Shown here: in pieces, positions 4,758 through 10,212 of the stretch
Numbering within the stretch: position 1 is the first letter of the stretch
Layout: each line of letters opens with the position of its first letter
Origin: Methanomicrobiales archaeon
GTDB lineage: Archaea; Halobacteriota; Methanomicrobia; Methanomicrobiales; Methanoculleaceae
Direction: 5' to 3'
NCBI GenBank assembly: GCA_012510335.1
Contig: JAAZIF010000056.1
Span: forward strand, 1-10,212
Length of the DNA stretch: 10,212 nucleotides
Position numbers and translations under genes: made by a program
The notes under the pieces: generated by a model
Seen by the model: the letters and a program-made list of their open reading frames with translations, nothing else
What the model was told of the DNA's origin: nothing
Database searches by the model: none

Positions 4758-5235
4758 AGGCCTCCACCTCAAGCGCGAGTCGGTAGATCCGCTTCCGGTT
4801 CCGTCGCGGGAGGATGATTGAATGTGCCAGTCGCTCCTCCAGGGTGATGACGCGGGTTCCCTTCACCAGGTTATCGGCGTGGGCGACTATCTTCTCCTCG
4901 ATCGTCCGGGGCATGCAGTCACGCGGCGCAAGGCCGAGGAGCGAACACTCATCGGCCGTCAGCCCGGCCCCTATATGCCGCTCAACGATCGCAACAACCG
5001 CATCATCGAGGCCGAACGAACGGCATATCTCGCCGCCCACCTCCGCATGGCGAAGGTCATGCGTCACCCCCCGGCCGATATCGTGGAGGAGAGCGCCGGC
5101 CTCAACCAGGTCGCGGTCGACGATCGGATCGGAGGCGTAGTTGAGCGCGAGATCACGAACAACCCTGCAGTGAGCTATGACACTCCCGGAACACCCCGCG
5201 CGCTCAAGGAGGGCGATGCAGTCCTGCTCACGCAC
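4750..5235 (-). CDS. HD-domain phosphohydrolase-like protein (TIGR00295 type)
   Basis: A 161-residue protein read from GTG 5233-5235; the longer frame upstream lies inside the TFE gene in another frame and looks nothing like the family. A GGGGTG ribosome site lies about 8 bases ahead. The HD metal-binding set is complete: His22 (VIAHCRVVRDLA), His51-Asp52 in GALLHDIGRG, His63 (RHAEVG), His87 (VERHIGAG) and Asp121 (VAHADNLVKG). This fits the archaeal TIGR00295 family of metal-dependent phosphohydrolases, whose substrate is unknown. Its start overlaps the end of the TFE gene by 8 bases, so the two are cotranscribed and probably translationally coupled. Its stop overlaps the stop end of the convergent ACT-domain gene by 8 bp. 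Confidence 0.85.
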   Translation of the reverse strand: MREQDCIALLERAGCSGSVIAHCRVVRDLALNYASDPIVDRDLVEAGALLHDIGRGVTHDLRHAEVGGEICRSFGLDDAVVAIVERHIGAGLTADECSLLGLAPRDCMPRTIEEKIVAHADNLVKGTRVITLEERLAHSIILPRRNRKRIYRLALEVEAFR

Positions 5236-5749
5236 CCCCGAGGCACCCCTTGATCCTCTCGACCCTCCTCCGGAGGGCGGCAGCAATGAGTTCGTTATCG
5301 AAATGCTCAAGCATCTCCTCACAGTTCGGGCACTCGAAGTTCCACTCCGCCGCATCCACAAACGTATATACGACGCTGCAGTTCTTGCAGATGTAAAAAT
5401 CGTTCTTCTCCTCGTAGGCAAGCCGGGCGTCGAGGTGTTCAAGCGCATCCCTGATCTCCCTCTCGATCACACCGTAGAGGCGGTCCATGCGGAGATGCCA
5501 GAGATATGTGAGCCACCCGGTCTCGCTATTCTTCAGCCGTCGGTACTCGGCGAGCCGCTTCTCGTAGAGCGTATACAGCGTGTGGCGGACGGTATTTAAG
5601 TTAATCTCGGTAATCTCGGCGAGCTCCTCGTCGCTCTTCTCCTCCCCTTCAGGGAATCGCCTGAGGAGCTCGATTCCTTCCTCCCCGACCATGCGCAGCA
5701 GATAAGCCCTGATCGCATGGTTGGCTAACAGTTCAGTGACAGATACCAT
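5228..5749 (-). CDS. tfe: Transcription factor E, alpha subunit (TFE)
   Basis: A 173-residue protein, the normal length for archaeal TFE, counterpart of eukaryotic TFIIE-alpha. It helps RNA polymerase open promoter DNA and stabilises the open complex. Residues ~1-85 form the extended winged helix (MVSVTELLANHAIRAYLLRM, EELAEITEINLNTVRHTLYTLYEKRLAEY). A charged linker leads to a zinc ribbon with Cys121-x2-Cys124 (YICKNC) and Cys140-x2-Cys143 (FECPNC). The ATG at 5747-5749 has a GGGGGA ribosome site about 12 bases upstream. A gap of 74 bases separates it from the ATP-grasp gene, so it may be read from the same operon or its own promoter; CTATTAAT at about 5771-5778 (-) is a weak TATA candidate. 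Confidence 0.95.
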   Translation of the reverse strand: MVSVTELLANHAIRAYLLRMVGEEGIELLRRFPEGEEKSDEELAEITEINLNTVRHTLYTLYEKRLAEYRRLKNSETGWLTYLWHLRMDRLYGVIEREIRDALEHLDARLAYEEKNDFYICKNCSVVYTFVDAAEWNFECPNCEEMLEHFDNELIAAALRRRVERIKGCLGGA

Positions 5750-5823
5750 CGCTAAAGTTCTCCCCCATGATTAATAGATCCCACCAGCGTACTCTGGCTC
5801 TCAATCCTTAATGCCCTTTCCCA

Positions 5824-6906
5824 TCAGTTGACGGATCCCGGAGGCAGGAGGCGCCGGACGGCCCCGATGCTCTGCTCCAGATCCATACAGGCTGCCGCCA
5901 CGGTCTCCCCGCACCCGTAGACGCTCACGACGGCATTCCCCTCCTCAAACCCGGTGCCGGGCCATGGTATATCGGCAACCCGGGGCGCAAGCGGGGCAAG
6001 ATCCACAGAGAGATGCATATCCCTCTCGGCAAAGAGGATCCGCCTGACAGCGACCCTCCGGGCCGCCGGCCTCTCCGCCGGTATAATTCCCCGGCAGGCA
6101 TCCATATGCATGGCAAAGACGCTCTCCCCGATCGCCATCTCCACCGTATCCAGGGTGGCCTGGAACCTCGGGTTGATCTCGATCGCCCAGGGTCTATTCC
6201 CCGCCATGAAGTCAACCCCGACCGAGCCCACACACCCGCTCGCCGCGCATATCCGCTCCGCACACGATATCATCTCCCCGGCAAGCGGGTGCGCGAACGG
6301 GGTGAGCGAGCCTGCAAACCCGTGTGCCCTCTCCCCCTCCCCCCGCAGGATCTGCCGGTTGACCGCTATCGCCAGCGCACGGTGACCATCCGCAATGCAG
6401 GAGACGCTCGATGGAATCCCCTCGACGAGCTCCTGGGCGATGTAGGGCACGTCCGGCCAGGTATCCTCCCAGCGGCGGAGCTCTTCCTCCTCCTTTGCGA
6501 TCACATTCCGCCACCCCCCCGATCCCCGGCGCGGTTTGACCATCATCGGATAACCATCGGCGAGCGGCGGGACCGGCAGATCCAGATCCTCGAAGAACCG
6601 CTGTATCTCCAGTTTATCGAGGAACCGCTCAACCTTCGCTGGCGGTGTCCCGTAGAGCGGGATCGTGGCCCCGATAGCCTCGGCACCTGATGTGACGACC
6701 AAAACATCCACCGGGTGGCGGGCGGCAAGCCCGGCGATCTTCTCCGGTAGATCGGCGATCTCATCAAACGAGACACAGTCCTCCGTACACCAGGCGAGAT
6801 CCTGGTCACAGAAATGGTCGATGGCGTAGACCGCGTATCCGGCCCGGTGGGCTGACTGTGCCACGTGCCGCGTGGCAAACCCTGCAACCAGCACCCGGCC
6901 CCTCAC
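5824..6906 (-). CDS. ATP-grasp carboxylate ligase of unknown substrate (COG2232 type)
   Basis: A 360-residue protein starting at GTG 6904-6906; the start codon shares bases with the stop of trm56 (GTGA). Residues 1-90 form a Rossmann-like pre-ATP-grasp domain (RVLVAGFATRHVAQSAHRAGY). The ATP-grasp core shows PMMVKPRRGSGG (120-131, ATP lysine and glycine loop), IAQELVEGIPSS (156-167, adenine contacts) and GVDFMAGNRPWAIEINPRFQ (230-249), with Asp232 and Glu243-x-Asn245 as metal ligands. Such enzymes join a carboxylate to an amine or similar nucleophile through an acyl-phosphate. The architecture matches COG2232, described as biotin-carboxylase-related; neither substrate nor product is known to me. 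Its place between trm56 and tfe gives no metabolic clue. All key residues are present, so it should be active. Confidence 0.8.
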   Translation of the reverse strand: MRGRVLVAGFATRHVAQSAHRAGYAVYAIDHFCDQDLAWCTEDCVSFDEIADLPEKIAGLAARHPVDVLVVTSGAEAIGATIPLYGTPPAKVERFLDKLEIQRFFEDLDLPVPPLADGYPMMVKPRRGSGGWRNVIAKEEEELRRWEDTWPDVPYIAQELVEGIPSSVSCIADGHRALAIAVNRQILRGEGERAHGFAGSLTPFAHPLAGEMISCAERICAASGCVGSVGVDFMAGNRPWAIEINPRFQATLDTVEMAIGESVFAMHMDACRGIIPAERPAARRVAVRRILFAERDMHLSVDLAPLAPRVADIPWPGTGFEEGNAVVSVYGCGETVAAACMDLEQSIGAVRRLLPPGSVN

Positions 6907-7427
6907 CGTTCCACCGTCCTCTTGCCTGCGCCTGCAGGCTCGATCCGGATCCCCGCATCCGGATACTCCCTGTTGAGTTCGCTCCCCAGAAAGAGATGGT
7001 CGAGGAAGAGAGCGAGGCTTGAGATCTCGGAGTGGGGCTGGGTTGTCACGGAGACGTTGTAGTCGGCAAGACCATAGATGTCGCCCGGCACCTTCCCGGC
7101 CCCCACAACCACGAGCACCTGATCCACATCCCTTATATCATCGATGATATCGGTCATCCGGAGCCCGTACATAGTGAGATGGACGACCCTGCCGCCGCCG
7201 GCCTTCCAGTCCCTGATACACTGCCGCCATTTCACACCATCCTCCACAAAAAAGTCTCCCCCCCACCGGGAGACCACATCCCTTATGCTCCTGACCACAC
7301 CGGGGTCATCCGCAGCGAGGTACATGCCCCGTGCCCCGAGCGCCCGCGCCGCAAGCCCGACATGGGTTGTCACCCGCTGATCGCGCTCCGGCCGGTGGCC
7401 TACCCGGAGCACCACCACGGCAGGCAT
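6903..7427 (-). CDS. trm56: tRNA (cytidine(56)-2'-O)-methyltransferase Trm56
   Basis: A 174-residue SPOUT-class methyltransferase that adds a methyl group from S-adenosylmethionine to the 2'-hydroxyl of C56 in the T loop of archaeal tRNAs. The opening LRVGHRPERDQRVTTHVGLAARALGARGM (7-35) and the knot VVVGAGKVPGDIYGLADYNVSVTTQPHSEISSLALFLD (106-143) are diagnostic. ATG 7425-7427 lies 4 bases after the stop of the small winged-helix gene, with GGAGTGAG as ribosome site. Its stop overlaps the ATP-grasp start. Length and motifs agree with the family. Confidence 0.93.
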   Translation of the reverse strand: MPAVVVLRVGHRPERDQRVTTHVGLAARALGARGMYLAADDPGVVRSIRDVVSRWGGDFFVEDGVKWRQCIRDWKAGGGRVVHLTMYGLRMTDIIDDIRDVDQVLVVVGAGKVPGDIYGLADYNVSVTTQPHSEISSLALFLDHLFLGSELNREYPDAGIRIEPAGAGKRTVER

Positions 7428-7431
7428 CCCC

Positions 7432-7710
7432 TCACTCCTCTCTCCTTCTCGCCTTTATTATACCGTTCTCGATTATAAACGGCAGATCACTGGTATACCG
7501 GCACTGGCACTCGATCAGGGACTCCTGGACAGACATGAGCCGCACCGTCTTCCCGGACCGCCGGATCAGGAGGTAGCGCTCAAGGCGTTCAAGAGATACC
7601 GTGACCTCACCGGGCTCAAGGCCAGTGGCTGCCGCCAGGTCTCCGGTCGTGACACCGCCGTTCTCGGGAATACAGTGATACACGACCCAGTCCAGATCTT
7701 CCTCACGCAC
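7432..7710 (-). CDS. Small winged-helix protein heading the trm56-tfe cluster
   Basis: A 92-residue protein from GTG 7708-7710. Residues ~5-55 form a helix-turn-helix (GGVTTGDLAAATGLEPGEVTVSLERLERYLLIRRSGKTVRLM). The C-terminal part is short, with LIECQCRYTSDLPFIIENGIIKARRREE. An overlapping out-of-frame ATG at 7712 gives an unrelated short peptide and is rejected. No ribosome site precedes the GTG, and a TATA element lies about 30 bases upstream, so the transcript is probably leaderless. Its stop is 4 bases before trm56. Target unknown; autoregulation of the cluster is possible but only inferred. Confidence 0.7.
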   Translation of the reverse strand: MREEDLDWVVYHCIPENGGVTTGDLAAATGLEPGEVTVSLERLERYLLIRRSGKTVRLMSVQESLIECQCRYTSDLPFIIENGIIKARRREE

Positions 7711-7735
7711 ATCTATTCTTTCTTCCGGGAAAACC

Positions 7736-7746
7736 GATATAGTTAT
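7736..7746. promoter_or_regulatory. Shared bidirectional TATA region
   Basis: GATATAGTTAT on (+) is ATAACTATATC on (-). Its centre near 7740 is about 30 bases from the (-) start at 7710, giving a leaderless message, and about 63 bases from the (+) start at 7803, giving a leader of about 38 bases. No other TATA-like sequence is evident between the two starts, so one element may serve both directions. Confidence 0.4.
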
Positions 7747-7802
7747 TCATGTGCCGGCCGCAGATCGTTCCGGCTCTGTGCGCCGCCGGATGGGATAGAG
7801 GT

Positions 7803-8195
7803 ATGGTAAATTATATCGAACTGGCAGGGCTCGCCGACAAACTCTTTGAGATCAGCGACGACGACGATGAACGGCTGGCTGAGGTGCTGGATACGCTTGA
7901 CGGAGAGATCAGGGAGACGCTCCTCGCCTCCGATTTCCTCAACGCTTACCAGGTCTTCTACTACCATTTCCGGGAGACGCCGGACGAACTTGCGAAAGAG
8001 AGGTTGCAGCTCCGCGCGGCATCGGATCTCGCCCGAGGGATCGTCATAGACGAGATCGATATCTACGAGGTTGTATTCAGCATAAAGGACAGAGACCCGG
8101 TCCTCCTGTTCACCGACGGGGAGACGGTGCATGAGGAGTTCCGCGGGCGGGCGGCATACAGGGATATGGCCGGGAGCCTGGAGGAGTGGTTCTAG
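7803..8195 (+). CDS. Uncharacterised acidic protein
   Basis: A 130-residue protein that I do not recognise. The ATG at 7803 is chosen over the in-frame ATG at 7749 because the extra 18 residues (MCRPQIVPALCAAGWDRG) are unlike the acidic, helical rest and 7749 lies within 10 bases of the candidate TATA region. The ribosome site is weak: GAGGT directly abuts the ATG. The protein is rich in Asp and Glu, with EISDDDDERLAEVLDTLDGEI, then LNAYQVFYYHFRETPDELAKERLQL, and a C-terminal part likely to be beta-rich (IDIYEVVFSIKDRDPVLLFTDGETVHEEFRG). No signal peptide or membrane segment is seen. It diverges from the trm56-tfe cluster and converges on the homocysteine cluster. Confidence 0.7.
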   Translation: MVNYIELAGLADKLFEISDDDDERLAEVLDTLDGEIRETLLASDFLNAYQVFYYHFRETPDELAKERLQLRAASDLARGIVIDEIDIYEVVFSIKDRDPVLLFTDGETVHEEFRGRAAYRDMAGSLEEWF

Positions 8196-8298
8196 GCTGC
8201 TTTCGCCTTAATCCGGGGGTCTGGTGCAGATCACCGCTTCCTGTGCTTGACGTGAATTGGGCCTGCCGGAATTCCGCGTGGCGTATACGATCGCTCCG
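8196..8298. other. Gap between convergent genes
   Basis: A 103-base stretch between the stop of the unknown (+) gene and the stop of the UPF0280 (-) gene. I see no clear hairpin terminator and no gene in it. Confidence 0.5.
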
Positions 8299-9048
8299 CT
8301 ACCTGTGGCGGGGGCTGGCCCTGCCCCTATCCTGGATGGGCGGTCTCCCGGCCGTGATCAGCCTCTCATCCACCCTCGCCCGCACAACCGGGGGCAGGTC
8401 GCCCCACCGGATCACCACCTCATCTATGAGGGCGAACACACCCCGGACCTTCGTGCCGGGGAGGAGATCGAGGACGGATGTATCGTCCCTCGCGATCTGG
8501 TTGCAGATCGCCGTCGCCCAGGCATCCGCGGCGGCGACGTCGTGGGAGAAGACCGTCACGGCGTCAGCGGTGCCGAAACTGATGGCCGGCCCCACCGTCG
8601 CAGAGGACGTGCAGATACCGAGGATCGCCTCCTCAGGCGGGAGCAGGAACGCTGTACGCCCGCTTAAAGGAGATCCCCCCGCAAATATGCCAACCCTGAC
8701 CTCGCGGTCGCTCACGAGAGCGATATCCCCCCCGTTGTCGATGAGGCCGAACGACGCGCCGGCCTCGACCATCGCCTCCACCCCCGCCCAGGCGATGGCG
8801 CCCGCCACCGCCGCCATGGGTCCGACCCCGGCCTCTTCAGCGGCCCGGGCCATGCGGCCGGGGGTTCTGCCCGGGGTCTCCTGCGTATACGGCTCAAGCG
8901 TCGCAAAAAAATAGGGATCCGCGACGATCTGCCGCTCGACCTCCTGCCGGGCGGCCATCATGCCGGATCTTGCCGCCTCGATATGCCGCTGCTCATCGGC
9001 GAGGATCGTCGCGATCGTCTGCCGGAACTCGAAGTGTTCCCGGATCAT
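8299..9048 (-). CDS. UPF0280 (COG2122) protein, ApbE-like fold, homocysteine/sulfide cluster
   Basis: A 249-residue protein from ATG 9046-9048. The longer frame upstream is the ferredoxin gene in another frame. It opens MIREHFEFRQTIATILAD, as UPF0280 proteins do, and carries the family signature GPMAAVAGAIAWAGVEAMVEAGASFGLIDNGGDIAL (residues ~80-115). UPF0280 is COG2122, related to the ApbE flavin-transferase fold; as I recall, a COG2122 protein has been tied to efficient sulfide assimilation in Methanosarcina acetivorans. Here it is the last gene of the cluster, its ATG overlapping the previous stop by 4 bases (ATGA). Its exact chemistry is not known to me. The C-terminal tail QDRGRASPRHR is basic and probably unstructured. 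Confidence 0.88.
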   Translation of the reverse strand: MIREHFEFRQTIATILADEQRHIEAARSGMMAARQEVERQIVADPYFFATLEPYTQETPGRTPGRMARAAEEAGVGPMAAVAGAIAWAGVEAMVEAGASFGLIDNGGDIALVSDREVRVGIFAGGSPLSGRTAFLLPPEEAILGICTSSATVGPAISFGTADAVTVFSHDVAAADAWATAICNQIARDDTSVLDLLPGTKVRGVFALIDEVVIRWGDLPPVVRARVDERLITAGRPPIQDRGRASPRHR

Positions 9049-9443
9049 CCCTGCAGCGAGAGGGCCGAGTGGGGGCACGCACTGACGCACTTGCCGCAGA
9101 GGACGCACCGCGCGGCGTCCATACGGAGGCGCCACTCCTCGTCGAACGAGAAGACCTCCTGGGGGCAGATGCTTATACAGGATCCGCAGTCGACGCACTC
9201 TTCCTCGTCGAGGGCGATGGCGTTCTCCATGACCCGGACCGCGACACCCATCCCCTCAAGGCACCGCTGAACGAGATCCGCATCGCTATCGGGGATATCG
9301 ATCAGCACCTCACCGGCCATCGAGTCTATATTCGCCTTCTCGACGTTGACGAGGACGCCGGTCTCCTTCACCACCCGGGCGATCACCGGTTCCCTCCCGG
9401 GGTCATTCTGCCCTCTCCGGGAGAACGTCAGCAGGAATTTCAT
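9045..9443 (-). CDS. NIL-domain two-cluster ferredoxin, homocysteine synthesis protein
   Basis: A 132-residue protein from ATG 9441-9443; two in-frame GTG codons just upstream (9447-9452) are passed over because AGAGGTGG, ending 6 bases before this ATG, fits as ribosome site. Residues 1-75 form a NIL domain (KFLLTFSRRGQNDPGREPVIARVVKETGVLVNVEKANIDSMAGEVLIDI), a small ligand-binding fold also found at the end of MetN methionine transporters. Residues 78-130 form a ferredoxin with two complete [4Fe-4S] sets: Cys83, 86, 89, 93 and Cys113, 116, 119, 123. In methanogens such a NIL-ferredoxin protein works with a COG1900 protein to make homocysteine from aspartate semialdehyde and sulfide, presumably supplying electrons. 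It overlaps both neighbours by 4 bases (ATGA), so all three are likely made together. Confidence 0.92.
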   Translation of the reverse strand: MKFLLTFSRRGQNDPGREPVIARVVKETGVLVNVEKANIDSMAGEVLIDIPDSDADLVQRCLEGMGVAVRVMENAIALDEEECVDCGSCISICPQEVFSFDEEWRLRMDAARCVLCGKCVSACPHSALSLQG

Positions 9444-10212
9444 CGCCACCACCTCTCGCCGAAGAGTTTACCGAGATCGATCGCCGAGAGGATCCCGACC
9501 ACCCGGTTATCCGCATCCACCACGGGGAGAGCGCTTATGTTGTTTCTCTCCAGTTTCCGGGCGGCGATGTCCACCGGCTCGTCAGGGGTCGTCTTGATCA
9601 CCTGCCTGGTCATGATATCCCTCACATGCCGCAGCCTCCCATCGGTAACCACCGCCTTTGAGACGTCGTATGTGGTTATGATCCCGACAAGCGTGCCGTT
9701 GCCGCCCAGGACCGGGAGGTGGTTCGTCTCATCCCTGAGGAGCTGCTTTGCCGCCACCCTTATCTCCTCATCCTCGGTGATGCTGAAGACCTGCCGGTTC
9801 ATGATGTCCCGGACGCGGGGGGTGACCGCCGTCTCCCGCATGGGCTTTGCACGCTTCGCCGGGTCGATCCGGCGTGTCGGGAGCGTAAGTTCTATCTTAC
9901 CCTGCTCGACCCAGCCTTTGAGCTCCCGCGCCACCATCCGCGCCCGCCGGAAGCTGGAGAGCGATGACGTCCTGACGATCTCCCCGTCGAGCTCGATCTT
10001 ACCGCTCCTTAAATCGGCATAGCTGACCGTTGCCACAGACGGCCGGTCCCGTCGGGGGGTGCCGTAATCGATTATATCGGTCAGGATATCCTCGTCCCGC
10101 ACCGCGGTGCTCCGGACGATGCCGGTATCGAGCACCGGTATAGGGACGCCGACGCCGACATACATCGTCACGCCGTAGCCGTTCATCGCCGCAGCCCGAA
10201 GGAACTCCTGCC
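9440..10212 (-). CDS. COG1900/DUF39 homocysteine synthesis protein with two CBS domains (N-terminus beyond right edge)
   Basis: The frame is open from the right edge to the stop at 9440, giving 257 residues of the C-terminal part. The true start lies outside; the internal ATG at 10186 is not the start because QEFLRAAAMNGYG reads through it. The first ~130 residues have GVTMYVGVGVPIPVLD, GTPRRDRPSVATVSYADLRSGKIELDG and VRTSSLSSFRRARMVARELKGWVEQGKIELT, the DUF39 core. Two CBS repeats follow: VRDIMNRQVFSITEDEEIRVAAKQLLRDETNHLPVL and VRDIMTRQVIKTTPDEPVDIAARKLERNNISALPVVD. In methanogens COG1900 proteins convert aspartate semialdehyde to homocysteine with sulfide; the CBS pair probably senses a nucleotide or SAM-like ligand (inference). 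The stop overlaps the ferredoxin start. Confidence 0.9.
   Translation of the reverse strand, partial: QEFLRAAAMNGYGVTMYVGVGVPIPVLDTGIVRSTAVRDEDILTDIIDYGTPRRDRPSVATVSYADLRSGKIELDGEIVRTSSLSSFRRARMVARELKGWVEQGKIELTLPTRRIDPAKRAKPMRETAVTPRVRDIMNRQVFSITEDEEIRVAAKQLLRDETNHLPVLGGNGTLVGIITTYDVSKAVVTDGRLRHVRDIMTRQVIKTTPDEPVDIAARKLERNNISALPVVDADNRVVGILSAIDLGKLFGERWWR

Noticed and set aside
8186..8914. Long (+) frame antisense to UPF0280
   Set aside because: Ala/Pro/Ser/Arg-rich shadow of a recognised gene, common in GC-rich DNA.
8970..10022. 350-residue (+) frame antisense to ferredoxin and CBS genes
   Set aside because: The opposite strand encodes complete ferredoxin cysteine sets and CBS repeats with coupled starts; this frame has no family features.
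1..10212. CRISPR array, rRNA or transposase
   Set aside because: No regularly spaced repeats, no rRNA-like sequence, and no transposase-like protein on either strand.

Overview
The window looks like chromosomal DNA of a methanogenic archaeon, most likely a Methanomicrobiales member close to Methanoculleus (the genus is a guess). Seen directly: an archaeal transcription factor E gene, an archaeal Trm56 tRNA methyltransferase gene, a tRNA-Leu with no encoded CCA, TATA-type promoters about 25-30 bases ahead of several starts, GGAGGTGA-type ribosome sites, and a surface protein whose tail resembles an archaeosortase substrate. Most of the window is GC-rich; 2210-4070 is clearly AT-richer (20 of 60 G+C at 3121-3180 against 43 of 60 at 8341-8400).

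Layout. 1-396 (-) is the N-terminal part of an Eco57I/HsdR-like restriction protein that runs off the left edge. 499-2208 (-) is a secreted, probably surface-anchored protein with two sulfite-oxidase-fold-like repeats. 2209-2605 is a long regulatory region with two palindromes sharing one half-site, a GC-rich hairpin and a 13-bp perfect hairpin. 2606-3810 (+) is a tight three-gene operon: winged-helix protein, YwgA/Panacea-like protein and MazF/PemK-type toxin, read here as a toxin-antitoxin module. 3811-4067 has no gene, only minor repeats. 4068-4152 (-) is tRNA-Leu(GAG).

The rest is housekeeping. 4254-4757 (+) is an ACT-domain regulator (COG2061 type) with a probably leaderless mRNA. It converges on, and overlaps by 8 bp, a (-) strand cluster running from 7710 to 4750: small winged-helix protein, Trm56, ATP-grasp ligase, TFE and an HD-domain protein. 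An unknown 130-residue protein at 7803-8195 (+) diverges from that cluster, apparently around a shared TATA element. From 8299 to the right edge (-) lies a three-gene cluster with 4-base overlaps: COG1900/DUF39-CBS protein (partial), NIL-ferredoxin protein and UPF0280 protein. These families are linked to methanogen homocysteine synthesis from aspartate semialdehyde and sulfide.

How it fits together: the right half combines gene expression (TFE, tRNA modification) with sulfur and amino-acid metabolism (homocysteine cluster, ACT regulator). The left half is accessory: restriction protein, surface protein, toxin-antitoxin module and dense palindromic control DNA. The best candidates for something under-described are the wHTH/YwgA-like/MazF operon with its hairpin operator candidate, and the paired palindromes ahead of the surface-protein gene.
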